Source of the DNA: Macquaria australasica
Lineage: Eukaryota; Chordata; Actinopteri; Centrarchiformes; Percichthyidae
Assembly: GCA_005408345.1 (NCBI GenBank)
Contig: SEMN01000053.1
Coordinates: 1,240,001 to 1,304,000 of the forward strand
Length of the DNA stretch: 64,000 nucleotides
Direction of reading: 5' to 3'
Made by a program: the position numbers and the translations under genes. The notes beneath the pieces are model-generated. The model was not told the DNA's origin, ran no database searches, and saw only the letters and a list, made by a program, of their open reading frames with translations. This document shows, in pieces, positions 1 through 12,329 of the stretch. The number at the start of each line of letters is the position of its first letter. Position 1 is the first letter of the stretch.

Positions 1-2280
1 CTAATCCAGCCCATATGCTCAAATCTTCCAAAAGAGGAACAGCAGTGACATGACGGTGAGTGATAGTCAGATTGCATCAGTTGTAGGCGAAGAGGAAATA
101 ACCTCTGCGCAGGCAGCAGCGCTGAAAGGGGAGAGGTCAAATGAGATGTCACACATTCAATAGCAGTCATTCAGATGAGTCTGACAGCACTGTAGTTACC
201 CTCTTTTCACCTCTTATTTCACTCTCTGTCAGCGAGGCAGAGGAATGTCTGCAATTCATTTTCTCTCTCAATAACAGTATTTACCCTCAACTCCACAGCT
301 AAAAAACATCCTTTTAAACTGTTTTCACCCAGTGGAAAATAATGGTCTTCATCTATTGATCATATCTTAGAAAATCACACAGAGGGTCTTTTGGTCCCTA
401 ATTGATACTTTGCTTGTTGTCATAATTAGCATTTTATTCAACATTCAATTGTGCATGACAATAAACTGATAGGAATCTCTTTCTCTGGACGAGATGTTCT
501 TAAAGTGCTCCGAAAAATGGAAATTTGAACATCTACAATTCCCTGACAACTTGGCCATCTGCTAATGAATATGAAAACAACAATTTCATATGTAATGAAT
601 TCACATAAGGCACACAGTTTTTTTTTTTGACATTTCACATGTTCAAACATTAATGTGCTTTTTTTTAAGTCTATGAATTTACAGAAAATAGTGAAAAGAT
701 GTCTGTCAAATATCTTGTTTTGTTCAAATATACAGTGATTTAAAACAGAAAAAAGATGAAAATAGTCCTCACATTAGAGAAGCTAAAACCAAAGAATGTT
801 GAATTGGCAATAATTGAAATGACGACTTCAAAATTGTTGAAGATTATTTTCATGTTGATCAACTATTACCCCCCTGAATGTAAAAAAGACATTAATAAAA
901 CATTTATTCACTACCATATAGTCTTGTTTATTTCTAAAAATAAAAGTTCCACCATCCTTCTCTTGTTCTTTCTGTTCAGCTGAAGAGTGGCAGCGTTATC
1001 CTGGAGCATCAAACATCTTTGTATACACACTCAGGGGGCATCTCTTCATGCTGACTTTGCTGATAGCAGAAATAAATTCAGAGGCCCATCAGTCAGAGAG
1101 GTAGGCGTGATCTCTCTTCCTCCGCAGTTTCACACTGAGGCTATAAACTGATCTCTGTCACAGGAGGAACAAAGCAGCCTTACCAGACAGTACACATGCA
1201 GCTGCAGCATACAGGAGCAGGATTATTGCCACAGTGGAGTTTTCTATTTGGATATTGTAGAGTATGTACTCAAAGCTGAAGCACCAGATGTGCTGGTGTA
1301 ATTTCCTGTTGGGTTTCGAATCCATATGATGCTTCCTAAGGCGGAGAAAGAGAGAAGACACGGGGTTTCGATATTCATGTCACATGGTAAAATTGACCTA
1401 CCACAGAAGAAAAATCAAAGTCATCCTCAAACACCAGTAGCCCTTTAACTTTGTTCCTTTCTCTTGCTTACAGATAAGTCGTGACTGATGGAGCCCAGAG
1501 GTGTGTGAGCTGCCATCCAGGGCTCATCTGGCCCATGACGGCCCTGAAGCGGTGGCTGTCACCAGCAGAGCAGATCTCCTGCTTCCGGCTGTGGTGTCTG
1601 TTGGGCCAAGGCCAGCTAATGAGGGCGTTATCAGATCAGTGTCTTCAGCCTGACAGAAGCCTAGCCGCCAGCACAACTGATGCGACCTTTTTCCACCTGC
1701 TCTCAAGATGAAGAACGACCAGGAGCTCCACACAATATAGTCACAGGTGGAGAGAAGTGGATATTGTATATTATGTTGAGGTGAATAAGAGAAGGTAATG
1801 TAATTTATGTGACACAATTCAGTTTCAAAAGTATGTGGGTTATAGTGTTCATTTTAGTTGACTTACTGCTGAGTTTTGCATTGTCCAGATCACTACATCA
1901 ACAGATTAATCATTAAAAAAATAACTTTTTTAATAACTTTATTATATTACTAATTTCATATTACATGTAGGCCTATATTTTGTATTTTCACAGTAATTCA
2001 CAGGAAGGCGGCACATTTTTAGGTCCACGTTGGCTTGAAAAAACTTTGTTCAGAAAAATGCAAATTCTAACATCTACATTTCTATGACAACTGGGCAAAC
2101 TCTATGTACTGATGAAGGTCATGTGATATTATGAAAAGCTTCAGAACCGCTACTAAATGGGCTTTGAGGTGAGACTGTTTTGTCAACTGCTGTTTCCGAG
2201 GTCAAGAATGATCTTTGAAGCTCAAATTTTAAGAAGCTAAGAGTCTACAGCAGCACACAGTGGTGCTTTGAGCTATCTGG
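1..2280. other. Noncoding, mostly unrecognised
   Basis: No confident gene. Short ORFs on both strands lack domains and codon-level signs of coding. The one segment that looks exon-like is listed separately at 1,184-1,335 (-). The rest is AT-rich single-copy-looking DNA without tandem structure. Confidence 0.5.
1046..1335 (-). other. Possible 3' exons of an unidentified small membrane protein
   Basis: On the minus strand, 1,335 down to 1,184 (152 nt) is open in one frame. It is preceded by a good polypyrimidine-AG acceptor (ending CCTTAG) and followed by a strong donor (CTG|gtaagg). It would encode 50 residues: a basic/aromatic segment, an N-S-T glycosylation-type site, then a hydrophobic run (VAIILLLYAAAACVLS) that could be a membrane helix. 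Joining to a second acceptor at 1,060 gives A-K-S-A and a stop at 1,048-1,046, with candidate poly(A) signals (minus AATAAA) near 903-908 and 927-932. I do not recognise the protein and see no convincing upstream exon. It could be chance: AT-rich DNA readily yields such frames. The splice pattern, not homology, is the only support. Confidence 0.2.
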
Positions 2281-2284
2281 TGGA

Positions 2285-2480
2285 GAGATAGATTTGAAAA
2301 TCAATACCACTCTCATATATGTCAGTTAAATATATCCAGCAGTCAGTTAGCTTAGCTTAGCATAAAGACAACAGGGAAAACAGCTCAGTCTGAAGGTAAC
2401 AAAATCCGTCTACCAGCGCTTCTGAAGCTCACTAATTAACACATTATACCTCGTTTGTTTAGTCCGTACAAAAAACATTG
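2285..2480 (+). repeat. Interspersed repeat R4, copy 1
   Basis: Shares blocks in opposite orientation with 7,435-7,620: the GCTCACTAATTAACAC stretch, the GTACAAAAAAC block and the TTAGCTTAGCATAAAGAC block have reverse-complement counterparts there. I recognise it as a dispersed teleost repeat. No coding capacity. The class (MITE or SINE) cannot be settled by eye. Confidence 0.65.
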
Positions 2481-2489
2481 AGTAAGCGA

Positions 2490-3010
2490 TTCCTTTAACA
2501 TGCTGATGTTCAGCAGTTATAATATTTATCATGTTCACCATCTTAGTTTAATGTGTTAGCATTCCAATATTAGCAAATTACCGCTAAACACAAAGCAGAG
2601 GCTGATGAGAGTGCCATTAGTTTTGCTGGTTTGAGTATTGGACAAATTAAAATGGATGATTTTTTGACGTGATGATGGCGCTAGAGGTCAGAAGTCAGAA
2701 GATCACAAAAGTTACTATGATTCATCCTAAGGGGGGCATAAGTATCTCTGCCAAATGTCACGGCAATCCATCTAATGATTGTGAAGATATTTTATAAAAA
2801 ACAAAAATGTCAACCTCATGCTGGAGCTAGAAGAAAGTCAGCGGATCACCAAAGTCGTGATGATTCATCTTCTGGGGACCATGAATGTCTGTACAAAATT
2901 TCATGGCAATCCATCAGACAGTTGTTGAGACCTTTCAGTCTGGACCAAAGCGGTGAACCGACTGACCGACAGACCGACATTGCCATTGCTAAAACCAGCC
3001 CGCGAAAGTT
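2490..3010 (+). repeat. Interspersed teleost repeat with internal duplication
   Basis: Two diverged copies of one unit lie in tandem: about 2,668-2,790 and 2,820-2,940. Both run from a 'GGCGCTAGAG/GGAGCTAGAA' start through GATCACMAAAGT, ATGATTCATCYT and GGCAATCCATC to GTTGAGA/GTGAAGA. The element ends at 2,955-2,985 in a short GACC/GACA microsatellite. The 5' part (TGCTGATGTTCAGCAG, TGTTCACCATCTTAGTTTA, GTGTTAGCAT) belongs to the same element. I recognise the whole as a high-copy percomorph repeat. The 88-codon ORF inside it is incidental. Confidence 0.8.
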
Positions 3011-5685
3011 TTGTTTTTTAATTAACCAGTTTTTAATTTAACAAGTCATTTGAGAGACCGTAGCCTGTGATGAAGGCTTTGTCAGATTTGCACATTTATG
3101 AACTCTTTCTTTAATTGTAATGCGTTAATATGACAGTGTGAAGTGATTAAGCAAGTGCTGCTGTTATTTAAAAAAAATGCTCTCAATCAGTCACAGAGCC
3201 ACTTAGGCACTGCCCACAATACGCCTCCTTGGTGACGGGTAATTGGTGTGTTTGTGTATGCGTGGCTCCATCACTCCACTGAATGGTGTCGTTAGCAAAA
3301 CCATGCACCAGCAGCAGAAAAAACAGCAGCTAACTATCACATTGTCATACACTCATCTTCACAAAACGCTTTAAAGCAGAAAACAGTGTTGTTGCTGCCT
3401 TTAGTCTGCAGTCTGTGAACTTCAACTGGCGCAAACCAAGTGTAAAAACTAGCTGTGATTGCTGTGCATGCACTACTGAACATTTGCTTGACAGGGCAAA
3501 GTTACAACAGATGAGGACAGAGAGCCATCTGTTTTACCTTTAGTCCGTAGACAACAGTAAACACCTCAGTGCCAATCAATGTTTCGGCTGGTTCAGAGCA
3601 AAAACCTTTGCAGTAAAACGTAAACATCCACCGCCAGCTCTGCAACCAGAAAAGCATCATTTTCACCACACAGGAGAGACCAGAGAGCAAATTAGCTTTG
3701 TTTACTGTTTTGCACTAATACATCAACATGATTATCACCACTGTGATGGAAGAGAGGTGTCTATAAGCTGAAACCAATTTTAACTTTCAATTGTCATCTC
3801 CAAAACAGGGCCATTCTATCATTTTGAAAGCCTTATGTGGGCCATTAGTATGCACAATGAGGTGCACTTCATCTTTGCACACAGGGAGCAAATTAACTTC
3901 AAGCACTGGCATTCTAGTGGTGTTGTGTAATGGTGGACGATGAGGGTATTGAGGGTGTTGTTTTTCTACAGTCAGCTAGGGACAGTGGGGTTGTAAACAT
4001 CACATCACATCACATCTTATTTATGTATTTATCCCTCTATCCAGTCAGTTGTTTGGGCAGAGAGAGAACAAGCTATCCTTTATACACTACATCCATTTCC
4101 AAAATGGCATCTTGGGCAGCAACATTCACAGAGCATCTATATGCTGGAAACATGTTTGAGAGGAACCTCAGAAAATGACACCTTAATGTCCTCTGTGACA
4201 GCTAATTTGGCTGTGTGGGAGTGAGAGGGAGCTGCCAGACTATTTATTTCCCTCAGAAAAATCAACATATCTGATCTCGGGTGGTAGGGAGAGTCGTTTT
4301 CCAGAGTGAATTTTCTTCCTTGCCGAGAGTAACGGCTGTTAGAGGCTGCATAAGATCACTGCCTCCCATTTTCGCAGGATGCCTTCTCTAAATTGAGATT
4401 AGTCACAGAGGTCGTGTTGTTACTATATGCATGCATTTGACAGCTTCTTTTGGGCAACTTAATGAACCTAGCAGCCTTGGATGAATATGTATGCAAGAAA
4501 CACAGTAAGAAATGCACAGAACCGAAACGTACGGAGCAGGTCCAACAACATTAAAGCTGGTAGCCTCGACAATGCGGTCTATTCTTTTAATTTCGGTACC
4601 AGTAATTAGTATCCCCATTCGCAAGCCAAGTACAGCAGAATGTATGTTTTTCTACAGTCCTTTTTGCAGGGAAGTTGTTAAAGAAAATGTGAAATGTATG
4701 GGCAAGCCAGGCTAGAGTTTAAAAGCACTCACACATCGCTTGCTTTAATTGCGAGTATCAACAAGCTAAAACCATAAATTGTACATCACCACATTTCGGC
4801 CTCTTTATAACATTTTTGTTAATTACCAAGAATTTTACAAGACAAGTTTCTCTTTTATTCAGTGTAATTATTCAGTCTGAATAAATTGTGGAAAGATGTA
4901 TTTCCTTTGTTAGAGAAAATGTGAGAGCTTGCTAATCCAAAAAAAAAAAAAAAATTACTTGCATTAGTGAATCTTTTTATGCTGGTTGATGTAAGGATGT
5001 AATAAGTGTTGCATTTATCTCTGAAGAGCTTCCAGTTATCATTGGATGATCATATCACTTTCTCTTTTGCTATGACAAGAAAAAATATATTCACTGTGAG
5101 GGATTTTAATTTGTTCTTTAACTAATCAAGGCTGAGGCTTTAAGACACCTACACCCACTGTAAATTATTTTGTTTTACCCTTAATTGCAAATTTGATGAA
5201 CATCTCCTGTGTGTGTGTGAGACAAGCTGAAATGCTCAACAGGTTTCAATTATAATCCAATGTCATCAATGTAATATCATCGCAGCAGCCTTCATCATGA
5301 GCCTGTCCCTGCGCCCAGAGGTAATAAAAAGGTGAACAGCCACATTATTGCACTTGTTTGAATCACACTGTGTCCCTTGACAGTTTGAGAGGCTGCCACA
5401 TTTATCAGCTCCTCACACAAAGCCCAGTGTTGTTGCTGCCTCAGGTGACAGTACCTGGCCATAAGCCTCAGGGACAATCTGAAAGAAAGAACGAGAGGAA
5501 GATGGCAAACAGAGCTGACGAAACACAGTTCTTTGAGCATGGAAACCAGATTGACGTTTAATTTTAATTAAGCGTTCTGTGAAACATGTATCAGTGTACA
5601 GTGACTTATTCTTTTTTTTTTTTTTCAAAAACACTAAATGGAATGGATTTTATATTGAATACCTGGTACATTTATAGCTGCACTA
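3011..5685. other. Noncoding, no recognised element
   Basis: No gene or well-supported repeat seen. It contains a short ATCAC tandem run (about 4,000-4,016) and a poly-A run near 4,939-4,955. Scattered ORFs of 60-80 codons overlap on both strands and show no domain. Confidence 0.5.
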
Positions 5686-6065
5686 ATCACATCTTTTATA
5701 TAAACCGTGGGTCAAATGACTATATGTAACGTGAAATGGGTCGCTAGTAGTGATGAACCCACACGGAATTATCATCAACTCTGCAGCTCTATGGAGCGTT
5801 TTAATGTTACAGCTCATTGTTTTGGTTTTACAGACAACAACTTCATTGTATGAGAATATGAATATGAATATGAATATTAGACTTACATTGGTGGCCAGAA
5901 ACATGACTCCAAATGAATGACAGTGTTGCTCCATGTCTGCTGGATGTGTAAGTAACACGTTGCTAACACGATCGCCATATTGACTTCATAACGTGATAAT
6001 ATGCCAGTGTTGTGTTTAAGGCTTGTTGCGGTGCCCCCAAGTGAGCAAAAAATCAATTAATACAG
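5686..6065 (+). repeat. Interspersed repeat R3, copy 1
   Basis: Matches 9,755-10,212 and 10,655-11,165 in order. Shared blocks are GTGAAATGGGTCGCTAGTAG, then ATTATCA and CTGCAGCTC, CTCATTGTTTTGGTTT, GAAACATGACTC, ATGTTGCT/GTGTTGCT, TGTCTGCTGGATGTGT, and CATATTGACTT/CATATCAGCTT. A small GAATAT tandem (5,850-5,877) sits inside. Three copies within 6 kb. Noncoding; class unknown, probably a non-autonomous DNA element. Confidence 0.75.
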
Positions 6066-7434
6066 GTTTAAAGAATTTTCAGAATTCATTGCACTTGAAA
6101 AGAAATTATTTGGTTCCTCCTGTCTCTCCCAGCAACCCAGTTTCATATTCATTGCCCAAAACTGCTGAAAGTCAAAGATAATCACCTCTGCGGCTGCCCT
6201 GACTGTCACAGTTGTCAGGCCACTGGTTCAAACCTCTTCACCTTCAGATTGGAAGAGGACATTGTGAAGTTAGCGTCTGATTCACCATGTAGCCTTTCCC
6301 TCTGTCTCCATGAGCAGATGGTGAGTTGGATCGGTGCCTTTACATTGGCTGCTATCTTCTCTTCTGTGGCCTAACTCTGCCAATCAGCAGCTGCCTCTCG
6401 GGCAGTAAACGTATTGATTACAGGTGGCACTGATCTCTAAAGAGCTTCCTGAGGCCTTTGGGGCTCAGTGGTAGGAAGCAACAACACAAGGTGGAGCACA
6501 CTGCTGTTTTGCCAAACAGTAGAACATAAATATCCAGATTTATCACACACATCAAGTGATTCTTTAACAGCACTGAGGTGGTTAATGACTGCAAAACCTT
6601 CAGCTTCTGCCTTTGCCTTTATTGTAGAAAAGGTGCTGATGATGTCGAGGCTTTCTAAATACAGAATACTAATTGCCTGGAAACCAGGTAACAAGTTTAA
6701 TTAATGTCAACGTACATGACAGATGCAAACATACACGCGCTCACCCACACACAAACGCACACCAATTAGTCACAGTATACTTCCTGATGAGTAAATTATA
6801 GAGAGTCATGGCGGTTCTCCCTACAGGAGTGACTGAATCTGCAGGTGTTCTGTTTCCAACCGTCCTGAGCTGCATGGGAGACTTTTTTTCCCTTAACCCT
6901 CATCAAAACCCTGATTACAGTGGGTGGCCTCATTACTTGGCCTCTCACAGTGTATACTAGAATTTACATTATCTCTCATATTCTGATAAATAATTAACAG
7001 GCGTGCATTTTTTTTTTTTTTTTGTCCTCTAGATCATAATTACATTCAGAAAATGCATGTGACTGCCAAAATGAGGATGTCTAATCAATCAGTCAAAGCA
7101 TTTGTATTGATCAAGACCACAAGAATTGACTGCCGGAAATGCCTTACATACAGAACATACACACATTATATCTGTGGAAATATCTGACTTAAATATATAG
7201 AATTGTACCAAAGATATAGATTTTGTACATTATGAGGACATTTTTAACAGCAATGTAAAAAATGTGACTGTTTGTGGGATGTCAGATGTCTTGATTTCAG
7301 AGGCAATTATTCAAATCAAGGCAATTATGTAACTATTAGGGATGGTGCTTCCAACACCTAAACTATACGTATACTGATCACCAATACATATAAATTGTGG
7401 CACATAACCATCTTTGAAACCACAAATAGTTGCT
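6066..7434. other. Noncoding, no recognised element
   Basis: No gene seen. It has a short ACACAC-rich patch (6,725-6,765) and a T-run at 7,010-7,023. ORFs on both strands at 6,437-6,704 overlap each other and have no recognisable domain. Confidence 0.5.
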
Positions 7435-7620
7435 TTTACATTTCGTTTTTTGTATGGCTTAAACACACAAGATAGAACGTGTTAATTAGTGAGCTTTAGA
7501 CATAGCAGGGCGAGCTACTTCCCCCCTTTTCCAGTCTTTATGCAAGCTGGCTGTAGCTTTGTATTGAACTGACAAATATGAGAGTGCTATCAATCTTCTC
7601 ATCTAACTCTTGGCAAGGAA
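7435..7620 (-). repeat. Interspersed repeat R4, copy 2
   Basis: Reverse-complement match to 2,285-2,480. GTGTTAATTAGTGAGCTTTA, the CTTTATGCAAGCTGGCTG block and GAGAGTGCTAT...ATCTAACTC correspond to the same blocks in opposite order and strand. Confidence 0.65.
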
Positions 7621-9754
7621 GCATATATATATAATAAGCATATTTTCCAAAATGGTTAAACTACTCCTTCACAAAATTGACAATTAAGACCACCAGATCG
7701 TTAAGAGACTTGTGCAAACTAGTGCAGGCTTTGGTTAATATTCCTGAATGACGACGCCTACACTTCCCACCTTGAGAAATGCAGACTCAGAGTGTTTTTC
7801 TGTGACTGTGTTGGTTTATTAATGTTGAAACCCAGGACTAGAGTACATGGACAACAGCAGCCTTGTCCCTGGACAACACAGCCAACATGTTTTGTATAGT
7901 AACTATGCCAGCATCATGTGGGGTTCACTTAGTGCAAGTCAGCATGAAAACATGCTGCACCCTGGAGCTAAAGGGAACAAAGCTGCTATAGAGAATGCAA
8001 AGCAAAGCTGCTCCTAATAAGAATGACTTTTAGCTTTCAAAATGTCACAGCGTACACTGAGGTAGAATTTATTCAGACCCCTCCTTCTAAAATAAGCTTT
8101 TTTACCCAGGCCCATTGAGGAGTGCTTAAGAACATCTGAAGGTATTTCTCCAAGGCTATAATAATAAGGTTAGGGCCTGGTGGAGCACTTTTTAATTACT
8201 TAGTCATGGCCAGAGTCCTGCGAGAAGCGTTTTACCTCGCTCCCAAACTTGCCCGCAGAGGCAGCAAGGTCAAACACTTAAAGAAATTAACAGACTTAAA
8301 ACACCAAAATCAAAGAGTCCCTACAGGTCCTTCTCTTAATTAGCAAAGTTTTACCTAATGTGTTCCACTTTGAAACAGGTAGGGAGGATGCAGAGCAGGG
8401 GTAAATGTGAATATCTAAATAGGAATGACACTGTGTAATCCTCCAAAGCACTTTAGATTCATTGAAACAGCGTGTTACCGCATCCTCATGAGCCTGATAT
8501 TGTTGCTAAATGTCATGGTAACAACCTTGCCAAGCAGGGTGCTGTCTCCCTCTGACACAGCCTCCTTCCTGACTTTCATCATTAAACTGCACACATGGGC
8601 AAGAGGCTTTGAAAAACCTGTCACTATTGAACGCTCTTGAAAGGAAGCCTCTTTTCATTTAGTGGTCTACTGAAGATGATTTGCATTCAGGGGTTTTAAT
8701 TGTGCTGTGTGATGTTCAACAGGCTAAGCTGCTCAAGAGAGCTTGCTCTTCTCATCTACATTAGTGATTGATGGCAGCTGATTTTCCCTTGAACTTTCAG
8801 GGCTGCAGAGTTCAGAGTGCTGGATGTGGGTGTGATGGTGGAGGAGGGGAGGGGAGGGAGGGCAGGCAGGAAGCAGGGTGGGCTCAAGGAGACCAAGCTC
8901 TTTAGTCAGTCCATATTCATAGATGATCAGACAATCAGCCAGAGATGCCTTTTGAAAAGGCTTGATTGTAGTTCTCTATGACAGTAAACAGTCATCCAGA
9001 CCCAGTAATCTTCAAAATAGGGCTTTTAGCTATCACTCCAGGAGCATAAAACAGATACATTACCATTAAATCCACAGTGAAGCAGCAATTTGACATATGT
9101 TCTGTTGAAGCAGGATGTAACACGCAGAGACTGCTCGTATACGTGGGGAAATTGTTATATAATTATAATTATATATATAATTATTATATTATATCAAATT
9201 GTGGCAGTCGTTTGGCCTAGGAATTACATTTATGTACCAATTTGCAAATATGTTTGATAAGAATATGCATAATAAGAGACATGATAAGAAATCGTTGTTA
9301 AAGGTACCTTGTGGAGATTATTAGTTAGCAGTTAGTAATGTTTTTACATGTGGGTCCCCGTTTTGTTTGTATCACATACTCACATCCACCTGCATGAGCA
9401 CATTGCAATATTTATTCCCGGCAATTTTGTCATGCTATCCTGCTGATGGACAGCTGGTGGTGGTGGTAATGTGCAAAGAAGTGTAGCAATGCCCCAATAA
9501 AGGCAGGGAGGAAAGAAGACTACTTGCAAGCAAACATGGGCGTAAACAAAATGTTGATACTGAAGGTATCAGTAAAATGTTCACTGACAATTTGTTTTTA
9601 TGTGCTTTCACAATACAGTATCCACTTGTAGCAACTAAAGCACAATAAAACTTTTTTATGGTTATGTTTAGGCACTGAGATCTTGGTTAAGGTTAGGGAA
9701 AAATCAGTGATCAACAGTGATTCGGAAGCACAAGACAGGACATGTTTACTTAAT
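7621..9754. other. Noncoding; contains a G-quadruplex candidate and AT-rich palindromic tract
   Basis: No gene seen. At 8,846-8,862 four G-runs are separated by single A bases (GGGGAGGGGAGGGAGGG). At 9,155-9,200 there is a nearly pure AT tract of alternating TATAAT/ATTATA that could fold on itself. The remainder is unremarkable. Confidence 0.5.
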
Positions 9755-10212
9755 ATTTAAAGCGGCTATAATCAATATTTTTTAGAAAAACAATGTATCA
9801 AATGACAATGTGAATACAATCTGACAATGTGAAAGGGGTTGCTTGCAGTGACGGACCTACAGAGAATTATCACTTGAACCTGCAGCTCCCCTCGGCTTTA
9901 TGGAGCTTTACTGAGAGTTTCAGCTCATCCAACTTTAGTGTTTTGGTTCACTCTCACTGCTCTCATAGTGTTGTTTATGGCCACAGCGGGCAGCTGTTTT
10001 CAGTAAAAAAATAAAAATTAAAAAAAAGCTCTAAAAACCCAATGTACACTATCTGCTCAGCACTCAACAGCAGACAGTTAGTGAACATAGTGGAGCATTT
10101 AGCAGCTAAAGATCCAGATATTTCCCTGAGGAGTTCATGGAGACCAAAAACAGCTAAAAGAGAGTGAAAGTGTCCAGAAACATGACTCAGAATGAGTGAT
10201 AATGTTGCACGA
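9755..10212 (+). repeat. Interspersed repeat R3, copy 2
   Basis: Longest R3 copy together with 10,655-11,165. Shared blocks are CAATGTGAAAGGGGTTGC, GAGAATTATCAC, CTGCAGCTCCC, AGCAGACAG, GTGAACATAGTGGAGCATTT, CCAGATATTTCCCT, GAGGAGTTCATGGAGAC, and CAGAAACATGACTC. No coding potential beyond a chance 61-codon ORF. Confidence 0.8.
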
Positions 10213-10290
10213 TTCAGATTAGATTATTTTAGATTAGATTAGAATTTATTGTCACATTTCTCAAAGATGTATCTTTTGTCACAAGCATAT
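10213..10290. repeat. AGATTAGATT-type repeat end
   Basis: Iterated AGATTAG units followed by AATTTATTGTCACA. This is a simple-repeat tail commonly seen at the edge of fish interspersed elements. It sits directly between two R3 copies. The element it once belonged to is not recognisable. Confidence 0.5.
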
Positions 10291-10654
10291 GCATGTTATC
10301 TAAAAGGGCACAAATATATCAATACATTCAGAAACAACAACAACATTCTTCAATGATATTCATTGTTTCAGCATTTGGTGTACAGCTACCTGTCAACTGT
10401 TTAAACATTATGTTCCATTTCCTGGCTAACAGCACACTGCCCTTTACTGTGAACCCATTGTGTTGTTTAACCGTTTAATAGATCGAAGACTGAATGTCCA
10501 GTCTAACCTGAGACACCCTTAACTGTCTATTATACAGACTGATAAAAGCCCAAATAAAACATCCAAAGAAGTCATTCGTCGTTTTTTACTGTGCAGCTTG
10601 ATGTTGTTTTTTTTGTAGTGTTTAGTAGTGATGCTGTGGCAACACCTTATATAC

Positions 10655-11165
10655 TCATGTGCAGCTTGTGAACAAAATTACAGAAACACCTGTGCCTTAC
10701 AACAATGTGAAAAGGGTCACAGTGAAGAGCCCACAGAAATATATCACCCAACTCTGCAGTTCCCAGAGTTTTACAGCCCACAACTTTACTGTTGTGGTTT
10801 ATTCTCACAGCACTCATCAGCCTCATTTCCAGCCACAGCAGACAGCTGTATCAACACCACCCGCCCAGCACCAAACAGCACACAGACAAAGTTAGTGACT
10901 AGCTGGTGAGCATAGTGGAGCATTTAGTGCCAGATATTTCCCTCAGGAGTTGATGGAGACTGAGACAGGGCTAAAATGAGAGTGAATATTGGACTAAAAT
11001 CCATCAGATGGACAGAAACACGACTCCACATGAATAGAAATGTTGCTATGTGTCTGCTGGATGTGTGAATAGGAAACTGTTTGCCATATCAGCTTGATAA
11101 GGTGGTAATAGGTCAATATTGTGCTTAGAGCATTTTGCTCTGCCATCTCTGACATTCAGTATTTT
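10655..11165 (+). repeat. Interspersed repeat R3, copy 3
   Basis: Aligns by eye with 9,755-10,212, and its last third aligns with 5,880-6,010: GACTCCAMATGAAT, TGTCTGCTGGATGTGTGAA, CATATCAGCTTGATAA. Overlapping ORFs of 78 and 93 codons inside it are not shared as frames with the other copies, so they are chance. Confidence 0.8.
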
Positions 11166-11514
11166 TATCAAAATAGAACATTATAAGCCTCACAAAGATA
11201 GTAATTATGGCATGGCTATTGCATTGTATTGAATTATATTATATTATATAAGCATGTGTTGTTTTATCCCCTCCCCTCTTGTATGTACTGAGAGGGGCAG
11301 GGGTCTCCTAAAATCAGTGACTGTTGTCTTGGTTAGAACTCTTAATGATGTTTTCCCTTTAGGTGGCTTTTAAAATATTTCAGTTGTGTGTGTCAGTGTA
11401 AACGGTATGAAATCCACCATGTGAGCTTTAGGACCAAGAGTAGCATTACATTTGTGATGTGTAAATAAAAATACATCTGGTTCAAGAAATGTCATCCTGT
11501 TGAAATTATTTAGT

Positions 11515-12329
11515 TAGTAGTACTAAGTACTCACACTTTACTCCTTTTCATGCCACTTTCTACTTCTACTCCACCACATTTCAGAGGGAAATATTGTACT
11601 TTTTACTTAATTACAATTATTTGACAGCTTTAGTTACTAGTTACTTTACAAATCAAGATTTTTGCACACAAAACATATGAAAATGTATAAATACAGCTGA
11701 AACAATAAGTCAGTTCATTGATTGGCCGACAATTAACTGGCAACTAATTTGATAATTGTTACAGTAATTTTTCATGCAAAAACATTTCATGGTTCCAGCT
11801 TCACAAATGTGTGGATTTGCTGCTTTTACTTTTCATTATTTTAATTTATTTTTAATAATTTTGAGGTTTGGAGTACTGGTTGGACAAAAATTTCCAACCA
11901 AATAAACAATTTCTGAATTTTTACAAACCAAACAATCTATCAATCGATTAATGGAGAAAATAATCAGCAGATTAACCCACAATGAAAATAAACATTAGAT
12001 GCTGTCCTATGCAAAATAGTTAGCTCCACCTTAACCAACTACAGTTACTACAGAGTAAACTGTAACAGTAACTAACACATGAATGCATGAGTAATAATAA
12101 TCTAATGATATAATATATAATAGTACAACAATCACAGGGGCAATTTTTCTGCATTGAGTACTTTTACTTTTAATACTTTAAGTACATTTACCTGATTATA
12201 CTTTAATACTTTTACTTGAGAAACATTTTCAATGCAGGACCTTTATTTTTTTTAGGACTTGTATCAGAGTATTTTTACAGTGTGGTGTTAGTACTGAAGT
12301 AAAGGATCTGAATACATCCTCCACTACTG
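11515..12329 (+). repeat. Interspersed repeat R2, copy 1 (interrupted by R1)
   Basis: Starts with AGTACTAAGTACTCACACTT and CATTTCAGAGGGAAATATTG, and ends AAAGGATCTGAATACATCCTCCACTACTG. The same blocks occur at 41,450-41,971, 42,448-42,910 and 60,710-61,470. The left and right halves are separated by an R1 element at 11,694-11,990, so R2 is the older insertion. R2 is a very common percomorph repeat; noncoding. Confidence 0.85.
11694..11990 (-). mobile_element. Interspersed repeat R1, nested inside R2
   Basis: Contains the R1 diagnostic blocks in reverse orientation: AACATTTCATGGTTCCAGCTTC, GTTTGGAGTACTGGTTGGAC, and a terminal CAATCGATTAATGGAGAAAATAATC. R2 sequence resumes on both sides, which gives the relative age. 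R1 copies in this window have inverted, ATTAATCG-rich ends, consistent with a non-autonomous DNA transposon. No ORF. Confidence 0.8.

Noticed and set aside
10628..10909. Two overlapping ORFs (93 and 78 codons)
   Set aside because: Both lie inside R3 copy 3 and are not open in the other R3 copies.
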